Source: an uncultured Collinsella sp. (GTDB lineage Bacteria > Actinomycetota > Coriobacteriia > Coriobacteriales > Coriobacteriaceae). From it: DNA of 38,709 bases. Below the pieces are notes generated by a model. It did no database searches. It had not been told where the DNA came from and saw nothing but the letters and a program-made list of their open reading frames with translations. A program made the position numbers and the translations under genes. This document shows, piece after piece, positions 38,268-38,709 of the stretch (positions within the stretch are counted from its first letter, which is position 1; every line of letters starts with the position of its first letter). Where the stretch lies: the NCBI GenBank assembly GCA_900548935.1, contig URMR01000002.1, positions 1-38,709 of the forward strand, in the 5' to 3' direction.

Positions 38268-38709
38268 GTGAGCAAAGGGACGGTCGAGAAGTACGCGTTG
38301 CTGTTTGTGGTGTGCGGCATCGTGTTTGCCGCCAACTATGCGCAGTACCAGGTGTCGGGGTTGGCGCACATGGTTGTGTCGAGCCTGCGGTTGTCGTCTG
38401 CCGAGTTTTCGGCCGTCCTGTTTGCCCCGTTTATTCCTGCCGTGGTGTTTGGTATGCCGGCAGGTGTTTGTGCCGATCGCCGCGGCGTGAAGGCGCTCGT
38501 GCTTTTCGCATCGGCGGTCTCTGCGGCCGCGGCGGTTGCGCGCGTCGCGTGTTCCTCGTTTACGGCGCTGTTCGCGGCGAGCGTGCTGTTGGGTGCGGCG
38601 CCCTGCGTCATCAACGCCATTGCGTTGAAGGTGTTGGGACCTGCTTTTGGCGATGACACTGATCGCGCCATGGGGTGGTTTTATGCGGCGGGCTCCGCCG
38701 GCATCGCCT
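38268..38709 (+). CDS. MFS transporter, 3' end cut by the window edge
   Basis: An open frame running off the window, about 147 residues seen. FAANYAQYQVSGLAHM, the loop motif AGVCADRRGVKALV and INAIALKVLGPAF align along their length with FMANYMQYQVSALAVE, LGALGDRIGSKKVV and LNANLIKVLGTWF of the MFS gene at 35393, so the two are paralogs flanking the amidohydrolase. GTG 38268 has AGGG 8 bases upstream; GTG 38259 is the alternative. It starts 14 bases after the amidohydrolase stop codon. Confidence 0.82.
   Translation, partial: MSKGTVEKYALLFVVCGIVFAANYAQYQVSGLAHMVVSSLRLSSAEFSAVLFAPFIPAVVFGMPAGVCADRRGVKALVLFASAVSAAAAVARVACSSFTALFAASVLLGAAPCVINAIALKVLGPAFGDDTDRAMGWFYAAGSAGIA

Noticed and set aside
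1..38709. tRNA or rRNA genes
   Set aside because: I looked in all intergenic gaps and saw no cloverleaf with a T-loop GTTCRA or rRNA-like sequence; the window appears to have none, though this was by eye.

Overview
The window looks like chromosome of a high-GC actinobacterium of the class Coriobacteriia, most likely Collinsella or a close relative. This is inference from gene content, GC-rich codon use, strong purine-rich ribosome binding sites and gene order; no rRNA is present to prove it. It is nearly all housekeeping genes, densely packed, and I see no phage, insertion sequence with a transposase, CRISPR array or tRNA.

Layout. 1-5140: purD, a Nudix ADP-sugar pyrophosphatase, an ABC half-exporter and a one-TM protein, closed by a terminator. 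5141-10058: carA-carB behind a PyrR-type RNA hairpin. 10059-10496: a gene-free stretch filled with three long palindromes. 10497-12513: purE, a class B sortase and a MoaE-like protein. 12624-13853 (minus): a CmpB-type membrane protein. 14150-17777: purF, purM, purN. 18011-18819: a RelB/DinJ-PIN toxin-antitoxin pair. 18885-21269: a lone PTS EIIA, a membrane-anchored parvulin foldase and a YqeY protein. 21663-24692: a complete polar amino acid ABC importer. 24859-25482: a cytidylate-kinase-like protein. 25609-31653 (minus): nfnB-nfnA (electron-bifurcating transhydrogenase), pth, prs, glmU. 31853-34383: an ECF transporter T subunit and a fused double ATPase. 34410-38709: a LuxR regulator divergent from MFS, amidohydrolase and a second MFS gene cut by the window end.

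Functional theme: nucleotide synthesis. prs makes PRPP, purF/D/N/M/E use it for IMP, and carAB supplies carbamoyl phosphate for pyrimidines and arginine; PurF and CarA both take glutamine nitrogen.

The most unusual content lies between the genes. (1) Two elements of 148 and 149 bp (2162-2309 plus; 21274-21422 minus) share conserved blocks and the same architecture, but their 14-bp stems have wholly different, still perfectly complementary sequences; an inner 3-bp helix also covaries. This is the signature of a structured RNA or DNA family that I do not recognise. (2) Two long perfect hairpins (31- and 28-bp stems, unrelated in sequence) carry nearly the same loop, centred on a GCGNAGC mini-hairpin. 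(3) A family of short hairpins with GGGACAG-type loops and variable stems sits just after stop codons. (4) Further large palindromes occur at 10034-10183, 10223-10270 and 24693-24798. A conserved core with freely changing but paired arms recurs in several unrelated families here.
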